DNA from: AV40 sp038230255
GTDB taxonomy: Bacteria; Verrucomicrobiota; Verrucomicrobiia; Chthoniobacterales; UBA10450
DNA length: 64,000 nucleotides
Assembly (NCBI GenBank): GCA_038230255.1
Contig: JBBRNP010000001.1
Coordinates: 62,001-126,000, forward strand
Reading direction: 5' to 3'
This document shows, piece by piece, positions 32,438 to 41,033 of the stretch; the stretch's first letter is position 1, and each line of letters starts with the position of its first letter. Both the position numbers and the translations under genes were made by a program. The notes beneath the pieces were generated by a model. That model searched no databases and was not told the origin of the DNA. It was given only the letters and a program-made list of their open reading frames with translations.

Positions 32438-34462
32438 ATGGCCCAACTGAACCGACCCGACCAGCCTGCGTGGCAGCAGAACGCGATTTTCGAGTTTTTC
32501 GCGTCGCTCAAGCTCGCCGTCGTATTGCTGGCTGTGCTCATCGTGGGCGCGATCGTCGGCACCCTTTACGAATCGAGTTTCGACGCGAAAGTCGCCCGCA
32601 CTTATGTCTATGGCGCGTCTTGGTTCAATGCCTGGCTCCTTTTGCTCGGAGCGAACCTGACTGCATCCGCGCTCTCGCGTTGGCCCTGGAAAAAATATCA
32701 TACCGCGTTTCTCATCACTCATCTCGGCATCATCACGCTTCTGATCGGCTCGCTCATCGGCCGGATTTTTGGTATCGAAGGGACAATCACACTTTTTAAA
32801 GGCGAGCCGCCGACGAATCGATTGCTGGTCGATCAGCATCAGCTCCGCGTCCACGATATCGATGGAATCATCAAAGGTTATCCCGCGGAATTTCTGCATC
32901 ATCCGCCAAGCCCGGAGCGTCCAACAAATCTCGGCAAACTCGCGAGCGGCGCCCGTTTGCAAATTATCGATTACGCCGCGGCAATCGAAGGCAAATTAAA
33001 TCCCCGGCCGCTCATAGACGGCGGCGCACCGGCGCTGCATTTCAAAATCGAAACCGCAATGATGAATCAGCATCTCGAAAGCTGGTTGCTCGCGGACGAT
33101 CCGCAGCACGGAAACTTTGCGATGGGGCTGGCGAATATCGAGCTCAAGCGCGGGGCGGCGAATGCTGTGGAGGCAAGCGCCAGTCCGGCTCGGACCGTCT
33201 CGTCTGCACCGAAGCAGCCGGGACGGCTGCCACCACAGGCCGAATCAATTGATCTCGAGGAATCGGTTTTCGCTTTCAGCAAAGCGCCGGACGAACAAAT
33301 CGGTCACGTCAACAAAGGCGGCAGCACCGGCGCTAAGGTTCGGCTCGAACCGCCGGAGAGTGGGAATAAAGGCCGGGTCCTGATTTCGTTAGGCGAAAAA
33401 GAAACAGGTTTTGATGTTGCCGAAAATCTTGGCCGCGAAGTGAAAATCGAGAAAACACCTTTTACTCTCAAGGTCGACAATTACTGGGCCGATTTTCGGA
33501 TTGAGAACGGCAAACCGGGTTCGCTCAGCGAACAACCGAACAATCCGGCGGTCCTTGTTACAATTCGCGGTAAAGGGGTGCCGACGACGGCGCCGGAAAC
33601 GAAAAATCCGCACGGCACAGGCGAAATGCCAACGACCGGCGGCCCGCCGACGATGCCCTCATCCCGTGAAGCGGCCGCGAATTACCTGACGCTATTCGTT
33701 GCGAACGACGGCGCTCTCTCTTATGAAATAGTTTCACGCAAAAACGGGAAATCATCGGGCAAGATCGACATCAACAAACCGCTCGCCACTGGTTGGGCGG
33801 ATTGGCAACTCGTCGTCGACAACACGTTGCCGCACGCGGAGCAATGGATGGATTTCACACCACAGAAATCGGAATCGGTCGCGTCGACCTCTGCCGCTAC
33901 GCCCGAATTACCCGACGGCGTGCGCGTTCGATTCGAACAAAACGGCGAGAAATTGGAGCAATGGGTTCCGGCCGGCTGGCAAGTCACCGTTCCGACTTCG
34001 CCTAACGAAACAAAAGTCGCTTACGGTTGGAAAACGCTTCCGCTTCCGATCGGTCTCGAACTGCTCGATTTCGAAGTGAAGCGGAACGAAGGTAACGACG
34101 CACCCGCTGGATTCAAAAGCACTTTGCGCGTGAGTAGTGCAGATGGCGCAAGTGCGACCGGTTCGTGTTCGATGAATCGTCCGTTCAGTTATCCGAGCGG
34201 CTGGTTGCGAACCTGGACAGGATTGACCTACAAAATTTCGCAAGCCTCCTGGAACCCGGAAAATCTCGCGCAAAGCAGCGTCCAGATTCTGCGCGACCCG
34301 GGTTGGTTCTTGAAATGGATTGGATCGCTCCTCGTTGTGGTCGGTGTGTTCATGATGTTTTATCTCCAGCCTTATCGGAGACAAACTGAAGGCGAACCGA
34401 TCACGCCGACCGGTCCGATACCGAAAGAGCGAAGGCCGGAAGCAGAGCCGGTCGCCCGCTGA
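32438..34462 (+). CDS. ResB-like cytochrome c biogenesis protein
   Basis: 674 residues. ResB (CcsB) forms the heme-handling complex of System II cytochrome c maturation with ResC/CcsA. It has three N-terminal helices (KLAVVLLAVLIVGAIVGTL, WLLLLGANLTASAL, AFLITHLGIITLLIGSLIG) and one C-terminal helix (WIGSLLVVVGVFMMFYLQP). The long periplasmic domain in between carries a low-complexity Pro/Thr-rich insert around residues 380-415. ResB is usually followed directly by ccsA; here CcsA is encoded 8.6 kb downstream. The gene is 57 bp after the cytochrome c gene. Confidence 0.88.
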   Translation: MAQLNRPDQPAWQQNAIFEFFASLKLAVVLLAVLIVGAIVGTLYESSFDAKVARTYVYGASWFNAWLLLLGANLTASALSRWPWKKYHTAFLITHLGIITLLIGSLIGRIFGIEGTITLFKGEPPTNRLLVDQHQLRVHDIDGIIKGYPAEFLHHPPSPERPTNLGKLASGARLQIIDYAAAIEGKLNPRPLIDGGAPALHFKIETAMMNQHLESWLLADDPQHGNFAMGLANIELKRGAANAVEASASPARTVSSAPKQPGRLPPQAESIDLEESVFAFSKAPDEQIGHVNKGGSTGAKVRLEPPESGNKGRVLISLGEKETGFDVAENLGREVKIEKTPFTLKVDNYWADFRIENGKPGSLSEQPNNPAVLVTIRGKGVPTTAPETKNPHGTGEMPTTGGPPTMPSSREAAANYLTLFVANDGALSYEIVSRKNGKSSGKIDINKPLATGWADWQLVVDNTLPHAEQWMDFTPQKSESVASTSAATPELPDGVRVRFEQNGEKLEQWVPAGWQVTVPTSPNETKVAYGWKTLPLPIGLELLDFEVKRNEGNDAPAGFKSTLRVSSADGASATGSCSMNRPFSYPSGWLRTWTGLTYKISQASWNPENLAQSSVQILRDPGWFLKWIGSLLVVVGVFMMFYLQPYRRQTEGEPITPTGPIPKERRPEAEPVAR

Positions 34463-34468
34463 ATAGTT

Positions 34469-35119
34469 ATGAAGGTGAATTCAAAATTTGTCAGGTTGCT
34501 CGGATCTGTTGTCCTGATTGCGACTTTGATCGGCTGCGCTTCCGACAAGAAACCGGCCTGGATTCGTTTCGCGGAAAAACAGCCGAACAAATGGGGACAT
34601 TACAGCGGCTACGTCGAAGCCCGTTGGGAAAACGATGGACGATCAATGACGTTGTTGAGCGAACTTCGTTATACCGATCCAAAAGGCGTGATTTGGATTG
34701 CGCCGGCCGGCTCGCAGGTAGACGGCGCATCGATTCCTCGAACGCTCTGGACGTTCATGGGCGGGCCCTTTGAAGGAAAATATCGGAACGCCTCGGTGCT
34801 GCACGATGTCTCCTACGAACAAAAGACCAGACCGCACGAAGTTTGTGACCGGATGTACTACAACGCGATGCGTTGCAGCGGCGTGAGCGCCGTCGAAGCC
34901 GGGACGATGTATTATTCGCTCCGCAAATTCGGCCGCCATTGGAAAGCGCCGAAGGCCGAGCCGGTGAAAGTTGGCGACGACATCGTGGCGCGGGCCGAAG
35001 AAGTGCGTCGAGCGACTCCGGCAAATAGCAGCGACATCAACGCCACCCGCGATTGGATCCGGAATTCAGATCCAAGTCTGCAACAGATCGAGCAACGCGC
35101 GGACACCGAACCGCGGTGA
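34469..35119 (+). CDS. DUF1353-like lipoprotein
   Basis: 216 residues. A lipoprotein signal (LLGSVVLIATLIGCAS, lipobox LIGC, Cys at about 23) is followed by the core DUF1353 sequence: GSQVDGASIPRTLWTF, RNASVLHDVSY, and DRMYYNAMRCSGVS. This domain is known from phage and bacterial proteins of unknown biochemical function. The conserved DGAS and LHD suggest a metal or hydrolytic site. It starts 6 bp after resB, so it is cotranscribed with cytochrome assembly. The C-terminal 50 residues are charged and likely disordered. Confidence 0.85.
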   Translation: MKVNSKFVRLLGSVVLIATLIGCASDKKPAWIRFAEKQPNKWGHYSGYVEARWENDGRSMTLLSELRYTDPKGVIWIAPAGSQVDGASIPRTLWTFMGGPFEGKYRNASVLHDVSYEQKTRPHEVCDRMYYNAMRCSGVSAVEAGTMYYSLRKFGRHWKAPKAEPVKVGDDIVARAEEVRRATPANSSDINATRDWIRNSDPSLQQIEQRADTEPR

Positions 35120-35120
35120 T

Positions 35121-37592
35121 TCAATCTTTCCCTTTTGCGTCTGCCCCATCCGCGCTCGCGGGTTTCGCAGCGTCGTCTTTCTCCAAAGCGACGGCGAGGA
35201 CTTCATCGACATTTTCCACCGGAACGAATTTCAATTTCTGTTTCGCCTCTTCCGGAACGTCGACCAGATCTTTTTCGTTCAACTTCGGAATGATCACGGT
35301 GGAAATGCCGGCGCGCATCGCGGCCAGACTTTTTTCTTTTAATCCGCCGATTGGCAAAACCAGTCCTCGCAAAGTGATTTCCCCGGTCATGGCAACGTCC
35401 GGCCGCACCGGCGTATTGGTGAAGAGCGAAGCCAGCGCCGTGAACATGGCGATGCCCGCCGAGGGTCCATCTTTCGGCACTGCGCCGGCGGGAACATGCA
35501 CGTGAATGTCCATATCACGGAAATCTTCCGGTTTTACGCCGATCTCGCCGTTGCGGCTGCGGACAAGACTGAGCGCGGCTTGAACCGATTCCTTCATCAC
35601 TTCGCCAATGTGACCAGTGAGCATGACGTTCCCCTTTCCCGGGTAACGGGTCGCTTCGATGTGCAGCACTTCGCCTCCGGCCGGTGTGTAAGCGAGTCCG
35701 GTCACGACGCCGGGCTTGCTCGTTTTCAATTTCGTTTCGCGCACGTACTTGGCCGGTCCCAGCATTTGCGCCACTAATTGCGGCGTGACCGTCACATGTT
35801 CCGTCTTGCCGCGGGCAACGCGCGACGCGATTCCGCGGCAAATCGCTCCGATCTGGCGCTCGAGCTCGCGCACGCCCGCTTCGTGGGTGTGGTCGTTGAT
35901 GACTTGCCGGAGCGCGTCGTCCTGCCAGTCGCACTGGTCGGGCTTCAACCCGTTTTCTTCCATCTGTCGCCGGACCAGATAACGTTTCGCGATCTCAAGT
36001 TTTTCGCGCTCGGTGTAACCCGGCAGCGAAATCACTTCCATCCGGTCGCGCATCGGTTCGGGTACGCCCTCAATGTAATTCGCGGTCGCGATGAAGATGA
36101 TTTGCGACAAATCGAACGGCACATCGAGATAGCGATCGACAAACGAGTTATTTTGTCGCGGGTCGAGAACTTCGAGCAACGCACTCGCGGGATCGCCCCG
36201 GAAATCGGCCCCGATTTTGTCGATCTCGTCGAGCATGAAAACCGGGTTCCGTGTTCCAGCGCGGCGCAATTCCTGAATGATCCGTCCCGGCATTGAACCG
36301 ATGTAAGTCCGCCGATGTCCGCGAATTTCCGCTTCGTCTCGCATTCCGCCGAGACTGATCCGGACGAATTTCCGGCCGAGCGCATCGGCGATCGATTGCC
36401 CGAGACTGGTTTTGCCGACGCCGGGCGGCCCGAGAAAACAGAGGATGGGACCGTGTCCGGTCGGATTCAATTTGCGCACCGCCAGATATTCGATCAGCCG
36501 CTTTTTTACTTTCTCCAGGTCGTAGTGGTCGCGATCGAGAATTTGCTGGGCTTGATCGAGGTCGAGATTGTCCTGACTCAATTTGTTCCAGGGAAGATCC
36601 GCGATGATTTCGATGTAACTGACAATGACGGAAAACTCCGGACTGGCCGGTGGAATAAAATCGAGTCGCTTCAATTCGCGCTCCGCTTGCTTCATCACGT
36701 CTTCCGGCGGGTTCGCTTCCTTCAAACGCGCGCGCAATTGTTCCATTTGCTCGTCGCTGCCGGTTTCGTTTTCACCCAGCTCGTGCTGGATCGCTTTGAT
36801 CTGCGAACGCAAGTAAGCGCGGCGTTGCGCATCGGAAAATTGAGACGCGACGTCCTTCTGCAATTTTTCCTGGATCTGCGCGATCTCGAGTTGCGCCGAG
36901 ATGTGCTTCTGAACTGCGCGTATTCGCTTCTCGACGTCAGGTTCTTCGAGTAAGGCCTGCTTTTGCGCGACATCGACATTCAGATTCGGGGCCAGAAAAT
37001 CCGCCAGTTGTTCGGGGGTGGCGATGTTCAGAATCATCAGGCGCGCTTGCTCCGGCGCTTCCGGCGTCAGCTCAAACAATCTCGTCGCCGAGTCGCGCAG
37101 ATTTCGAAATTCCGCTTCCCACTCTTTGCTCTCGAGTGGCGAAATGGAATTCATCAGGTCGACTTCTGCGCGTATAAACGGCGAAGTCGCCACGATTTTG
37201 CGCAACTTAAATCGGCTAAGGCCCTGGGCGATAATGAGGAGGTGATCGTCGGCCTGGCGAACCATTTTGAGCACGAGCGCCGCGGTGCCGACGGGATAGA
37301 GGTCCTGGGGTTCCGGATCTTCCTTCGTTTCATCGCGCTGGGTCAAAAGGCCGATCACTTTTGTGCGCGGCAATGTTTCGTCGAGCAATTGAATCGACGC
37401 CGGTCGCCGAACATTGAGCGGGACAATCGTTCCCGGAAAAACTACGAACCCGCGGATCGGCAGGATCGACAATTCCTCGGGAATCTGGGGCACGCGGCTT
37501 TCATCGGTCACGTCCGCGGCAATTGCCGGACTGCTGCTGCTGGATTTCATTTCCAGCTCAGCCGGCATGGCGAGTTGTTCTTCGTTCATCAT
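35121..37592 (-). CDS. lon: ATP-dependent protease Lon
   Basis: 823 residues. The N-terminal substrate-binding LAN domain (ELSILPIRGFVVFPGTIVPL) is followed by a helical linker, the AAA+ module with GPPGVGKTSLG (Walker A) and FMLDEIDKIG (Walker B), and the protease domain with Ser711 in PKDGPSAGIAMF and Lys752 in GGLKEKS. It degrades misfolded and regulatory proteins in the cytosol. The start ATG 37592 overlaps the Hsp20 stop in ATGATGA, so the two are translated together. The C terminus has an Ala/Asp/Lys tail. It is convergent with the DUF1353 gene, with one base between stops. Confidence 0.97.
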   Translation of the reverse strand: MMNEEQLAMPAELEMKSSSSSPAIAADVTDESRVPQIPEELSILPIRGFVVFPGTIVPLNVRRPASIQLLDETLPRTKVIGLLTQRDETKEDPEPQDLYPVGTAALVLKMVRQADDHLLIIAQGLSRFKLRKIVATSPFIRAEVDLMNSISPLESKEWEAEFRNLRDSATRLFELTPEAPEQARLMILNIATPEQLADFLAPNLNVDVAQKQALLEEPDVEKRIRAVQKHISAQLEIAQIQEKLQKDVASQFSDAQRRAYLRSQIKAIQHELGENETGSDEQMEQLRARLKEANPPEDVMKQAERELKRLDFIPPASPEFSVIVSYIEIIADLPWNKLSQDNLDLDQAQQILDRDHYDLEKVKKRLIEYLAVRKLNPTGHGPILCFLGPPGVGKTSLGQSIADALGRKFVRISLGGMRDEAEIRGHRRTYIGSMPGRIIQELRRAGTRNPVFMLDEIDKIGADFRGDPASALLEVLDPRQNNSFVDRYLDVPFDLSQIIFIATANYIEGVPEPMRDRMEVISLPGYTEREKLEIAKRYLVRRQMEENGLKPDQCDWQDDALRQVINDHTHEAGVRELERQIGAICRGIASRVARGKTEHVTVTPQLVAQMLGPAKYVRETKLKTSKPGVVTGLAYTPAGGEVLHIEATRYPGKGNVMLTGHIGEVMKESVQAALSLVRSRNGEIGVKPEDFRDMDIHVHVPAGAVPKDGPSAGIAMFTALASLFTNTPVRPDVAMTGEITLRGLVLPIGGLKEKSLAAMRAGISTVIIPKLNEKDLVDVPEEAKQKLKFVPVENVDEVLAVALEKDDAAKPASADGADAKGKD

Positions 37593-37993
37593 TGTTTTAG
37601 CGGCAACGAAATCCAGAGCAATCCGTTGCGTTGTTCGGCCCTGGCTTGATCGATCTCCACTTCGGCCGGCAATGCGACCTCGCGCTCGAACGGGCCGTAA
37701 TCAATTTCCATCGCCAGCAATCGGACGGCGCGACCTTCGTCGTGCGAAGGTTCGGGCAACTCGCGCGAGCCGCGAATCAAAACCCGCTGCGGCTCGACCG
37801 TCAGATCGATTTGCGATCGCTCGACGCCGGCGAGATCCACGCAGATGCGAATGCATTTTTCGCAGCGGTAAGCATTGATCGCCGGCTCCCAGGTGTGCGG
37901 GGCGAATTGAAATTGCGATCGCGCCAGCTCGTAAGTGACGTCCTGCAACGCGCCATGGAGCCAGCGCAGTTTAATGCTACCGATCGTGTCCAT
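37589..37993 (-). CDS. Small heat-shock protein, Hsp20/alpha-crystallin family
   Basis: 134 residues. The alpha-crystallin domain runs from about 38 to 132: PAINAYRC, CVDLAGVERSQIDLTV, VLIRGSRELPEP, GPFEREVALPAEVEID and the terminal NGLLWISLPLK. It holds unfolding proteins for refolding. CEKCIRICVDL contains three Cys, unusual for Hsp20 and a possible redox or metal switch. The C-terminal IxI anchor of large sHSPs is missing, so oligomers may be small. It is directly upstream of and overlaps lon, so chaperone and protease are made together. No CIRCE or sigma32 box was recognised upstream. Confidence 0.88.
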   Translation of the reverse strand: MDTIGSIKLRWLHGALQDVTYELARSQFQFAPHTWEPAINAYRCEKCIRICVDLAGVERSQIDLTVEPQRVLIRGSRELPEPSHDEGRAVRLLAMEIDYGPFEREVALPAEVEIDQARAEQRNGLLWISLPLKQ

Positions 37994-38042
37994 TTCAAAA
38001 GTGACCCGCCTCTATATAAATTACGCTAAAGGCGCGCTCCGT

Positions 38043-38122
38043 GCGTGCCTCTTTCGAGGGACCGCAGGGCAAACCGCTTGCGGGCACGCGGCTATAGCCG
38101 CAATTCTTTCGACGTCGATCTT
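38043..38122. repeat. Structured intergenic repeat with GTCGATCTT
   Basis: Between the amidohydrolase and hsp20. GCGTGC and GCACGC enclose CCGCA/TGCGG, then GCGGCTATAGCCGC (38088-38101) is a perfect 14-bp palindrome, then after 12 bases GTCGATCTT (38114-38122). This nested-hairpin-then-motif layout recurs at other non-coding copies in the window. It may also serve as a terminator region for the upstream gene. Confidence 0.55.
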
Positions 38123-38134
38123 ACGCCGCCGGGC

Positions 38135-39805
38135 TCAGCGCACTTTGCCCGGGCCCCACAAGGCGCGGCCGGGTTTGGCGTTGGTGTGCTCGCCATCCTT
38201 GATCACTTGCACGCCGTTTACGAAAACGTGTTTCATTCCGGTCGCGTATTGATGCGGTTTATCAAACGTGGCGTGATCGGTAATTGTCGCCGGATCGAAC
38301 ACGACTACGTCGGCAAACATTCCCTCTTTCAACATTCCGCGATGATCGAGCTCTAGATTTGCCGCCGGCTGCGCGCTCAGACGTCGGATCGCTTCCGGTA
38401 AGGTAATTACTTTTTCGTCGCGACAATATTTGCCAAGCACGCGCGCGAAATTTCCGTAAGCGCGCGGATGCGGATTCGATTTTAGAAAGGGACCTTCCGG
38501 CGCTTGCGAGGATTCATCGGAACCGAATGAGATCCATGGCTTCGCTAATTCCTTCTTCACGTTCTCTTCCGACATCAAATAATAGACCGTGCCGATGCGC
38601 GATTCGTCTTCAGCGACGAGATCCATCGCGGTATCGATCGGATCTTTGCCGCGCATCTTGGCGACTTCGGCGAGCGTCTTGCCGGTGAGCGGTTTCAGTT
38701 TGTCGGACTTGAATCCGACCAGCAGAATCTTTTCCGGCGAGCCGGCAGCGAGATAAAGGTTTTCCCATTTGTCGCTGTCGATCTTCACTTCGGCTTTGAT
38801 TTTTTCGCGCGTCGCAGGATCGCGTAGCCGTTTGAACAGCGCCTCATACCCCCCGTCTTCCGTCCACGGCGGGAAACAGGCGTCGAGCCCGGTCCCGGCG
38901 GCGGTGTAGGTGTACATATTGGCGCGAATCTTCAGACCTTCCTGTTGGGCTTTTTCAATTCGCGCCAGCAGCTCATCCACTTTTGGCCAATTTTTTTCGC
39001 CAGCGGCCTTGATGTGATAAACCTCCGCCGGAATGTTGGCTTCCCGCGCGATGCGAAGCAGCTCGTCGAACGCTTCGAATAATTGATTTCCTTCGCTTCG
39101 CATGTGCGAGATGTACTTGCCTTTGTATTTGGCGGCGACTTTGCAGAGCTCGATCAATTCCTCGGTCTTGGCGTAAAACGCCGGCGGATAAATCAGCGAC
39201 GTGCCGATGCCGAGCGCGCCCGCTTCCATCTCTTTGCGCACCAGCTCGCGCATTTGGTCGAGTTCCTGCGGTGTCGGTGCGCGATCGTTAAAGCCGATAA
39301 CATTTGCGCGAATCGTCGTCGCGCCGACGAACGAGGCGACATTGCAGGAAATGCCGCGCTTCTCCAGATACTGGAGGTATTCCGCAAGCGTGTTCCATTT
39401 GATTTCGTATTTGATATCGGCCTGGTTCTTCAGCATGAACGCGCGGACGCGATCGTTCACCGGCCCCATCGATTCCCCCTCGCCCATGATCTCCGTGGTC
39501 ACGCCCTGACGAATTTCGCTCTGGGAACGGCCGTCCTGGATCAACGATTCAGTCGACCAGGAGAGCATGTTGATGAACCCGGGCGCGACCGCGAGGCCAG
39601 TCGCATCGATCATCGTCTTCGACTTGGCGTCTTTGAAATCGCCAAGCCCGGCGATGCGATCGCCTTTGATCGCAAGATCGACATGTTGGGCTTCGCCGCC
39701 GCTGCCGTCGTAAAGCGTACCGTTCTTAATAATGACATCGAAGTCTTGCGCGTGGACTGTGAATGCGATCGCCGATATTAGAAAACCAATCAGGGCACGC
39801 TTCAT
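38135..39805 (-). CDS. Exported D-aminoacylase-like amidohydrolase
   Basis: 556 residues from ATG 39805. A signal peptide (ALIGFLISAIAFTVHAQ) targets the periplasm. The metal-dependent hydrolase family of N-acyl-D-amino-acid deacylases is indicated by the small N-terminal beta part (DVIIKNGTLYDGSGG), GVTTEIMGEGESMGP, SLIYPPAFYAKTEEL, GKYISHMRSEG and the C-terminal FADVVVFDPATI. The first metal motif (usually FIDVHTH) is replaced by FINMLSWSTES, so the HxH pair is absent. The catalytic mechanism may therefore differ, or one metal is missing. Upstream in-frame bases to 39862 lie in a palindromic repeat, which is why the later start is used. Confidence 0.85.
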   Translation of the reverse strand: MKRALIGFLISAIAFTVHAQDFDVIIKNGTLYDGSGGEAQHVDLAIKGDRIAGLGDFKDAKSKTMIDATGLAVAPGFINMLSWSTESLIQDGRSQSEIRQGVTTEIMGEGESMGPVNDRVRAFMLKNQADIKYEIKWNTLAEYLQYLEKRGISCNVASFVGATTIRANVIGFNDRAPTPQELDQMRELVRKEMEAGALGIGTSLIYPPAFYAKTEELIELCKVAAKYKGKYISHMRSEGNQLFEAFDELLRIAREANIPAEVYHIKAAGEKNWPKVDELLARIEKAQQEGLKIRANMYTYTAAGTGLDACFPPWTEDGGYEALFKRLRDPATREKIKAEVKIDSDKWENLYLAAGSPEKILLVGFKSDKLKPLTGKTLAEVAKMRGKDPIDTAMDLVAEDESRIGTVYYLMSEENVKKELAKPWISFGSDESSQAPEGPFLKSNPHPRAYGNFARVLGKYCRDEKVITLPEAIRRLSAQPAANLELDHRGMLKEGMFADVVVFDPATITDHATFDKPHQYATGMKHVFVNGVQVIKDGEHTNAKPGRALWGPGKVR

Positions 39806-39810
39806 AATCT

Positions 39811-39874
39811 CTGTAGAGGAAGCGGTCCGCTTCCCGGTGTCAAGAAAATGGGACGCTAACATCGTCCTCTACAG
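39811..39874. repeat. Large intergenic palindrome (CTGTAGAGGA...TCCTCTACAG)
   Basis: CTGTAGAGGA (39811-39820) and TCCTCTACAG (39865-39874) form a perfect 10-bp outer stem. Inside the left half, GGAAGCGG-T-CCGCTTCC (39818-39834) is itself a perfect palindrome. It lies between two genes transcribed in the same direction. Its first bases match the start of the smaller palindrome at 22305, so a REP-like family is likely. Confidence 0.7.
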
Positions 39875-39897
39875 ATTCGTCTTCAGCCGCGTTCAAA

Positions 39898-40968
39898 TCA
39901 CTTCGCTGTTTCTTCCAGCAGCTTTACCAATTGATCCTTCCAGAGCGAAGCAATGGTGTGGCTGCCGTGACCGCGCGTTTTCTCGCTCAGCGGTATGACA
40001 ATCGCGCGACCGTGCGGAACGCGTTTGATCTCGCGTTCCAAAATTCCGAGCTCGGGCGGATTGATCAGATCATCGGCGGAATTAATCGCCAGTAGCGGCG
40101 CGCGAATCTTTTCCAGATTCGGACCGGGATCGTAATCGTGCGAAGCTTCGATCGCGTAGAGTACATCGTTCGCGTCGCCGGTTTTCATGTAATCGGCGAC
40201 GAACTTGTCGAGCGCCTCGTCTGCCTTTGCCAGCGTCGGCGCCTCTTTTTGTCGAAGAATGGGATTGCTGCTCATAAACCAGAGCATTTCGGCGGCGGTG
40301 CGCAGACTGGGCGGTTGGGTTTTGTACTCGCCATTATTCCAAGCTGGATCGTTTCGAATCGCGTCGATCACCATTCGCCGCCAGCCGCGGTTGCGTCCGG
40401 AAATTTGAGTCGGCAAGCTGGCCAGCGACAGGAGCGCATCCATGAAATCGGGATGCGACTCGCCCCAGAGCCAGGAGTGCATTCCACCCATCGAAGTGCC
40501 CATGACAAGACGCGCGTGATTCACACCGAGTCCGTCGGTCAGCAAGCGGTACTGGGCTTCGACCATGTCGATATAACCGTAGCGCGGAAACTTCGCGTGC
40601 ATCCCGTCGCTCGGCTTGCTCGATTTGCCGTGGCCAATTCCATCCGGGAGCACGATAAAAAATTTGGCCGCGTCGAGCGGCTGGTCCTTCCCGAAAAGTT
40701 CACTGGCAAATTCCGGGCGAATAAATTGCGCGCCACTGCCGGTCGTTCCATGCGTGATGAGAACGGCGTTGCGGATCTTGCCTTGGGCATCTTTGTCGAT
40801 CTTGCCCAACGTTCGATAATGGATTCGCAATTCGGGCAAGCTTTCGCCGGATGCGAACTTGAAATCGCGAATGGTGTAATCGCCTTCACTCGGCGGCGGA
40901 TAATCAGCGGCGCGGGTCGCGCTGATTTGGGCAATAAAAAGAACCGCTGCCGCGAGAATTCGGCGCAT
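39898..40968 (-). CDS. Exported alpha/beta-hydrolase, MetX-like
   Basis: 356 residues from ATG 40968. After a signal peptide (RILAAAVLFIAQISATRAA) comes the alpha/beta-hydrolase fold of the homoserine O-acetyltransferase family. ITHGTTGSG is the oxyanion loop, VMGTSMGGMHSW holds the nucleophile Ser, DDLINPP the acidic residue, and GHGSHT the catalytic His. True MetX is cytosolic, so an exported version is probably an esterase or hydrolase of another substrate. The in-frame ATG at 40986 would add six residues. It is divergent from the oxygenase-like gene. Confidence 0.83.
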   Translation of the reverse strand: MRRILAAAVLFIAQISATRAADYPPPSEGDYTIRDFKFASGESLPELRIHYRTLGKIDKDAQGKIRNAVLITHGTTGSGAQFIRPEFASELFGKDQPLDAAKFFIVLPDGIGHGKSSKPSDGMHAKFPRYGYIDMVEAQYRLLTDGLGVNHARLVMGTSMGGMHSWLWGESHPDFMDALLSLASLPTQISGRNRGWRRMVIDAIRNDPAWNNGEYKTQPPSLRTAAEMLWFMSSNPILRQKEAPTLAKADEALDKFVADYMKTGDANDVLYAIEASHDYDPGPNLEKIRAPLLAINSADDLINPPELGILEREIKRVPHGRAIVIPLSEKTRGHGSHTIASLWKDQLVKLLEETAK

Positions 40969-41033
40969 GATTTTGTCTAACATCATCCCCGCGCGGATTC
41001 CAGCGACTTGACAGGCTTCGGCTATTGGGACGA

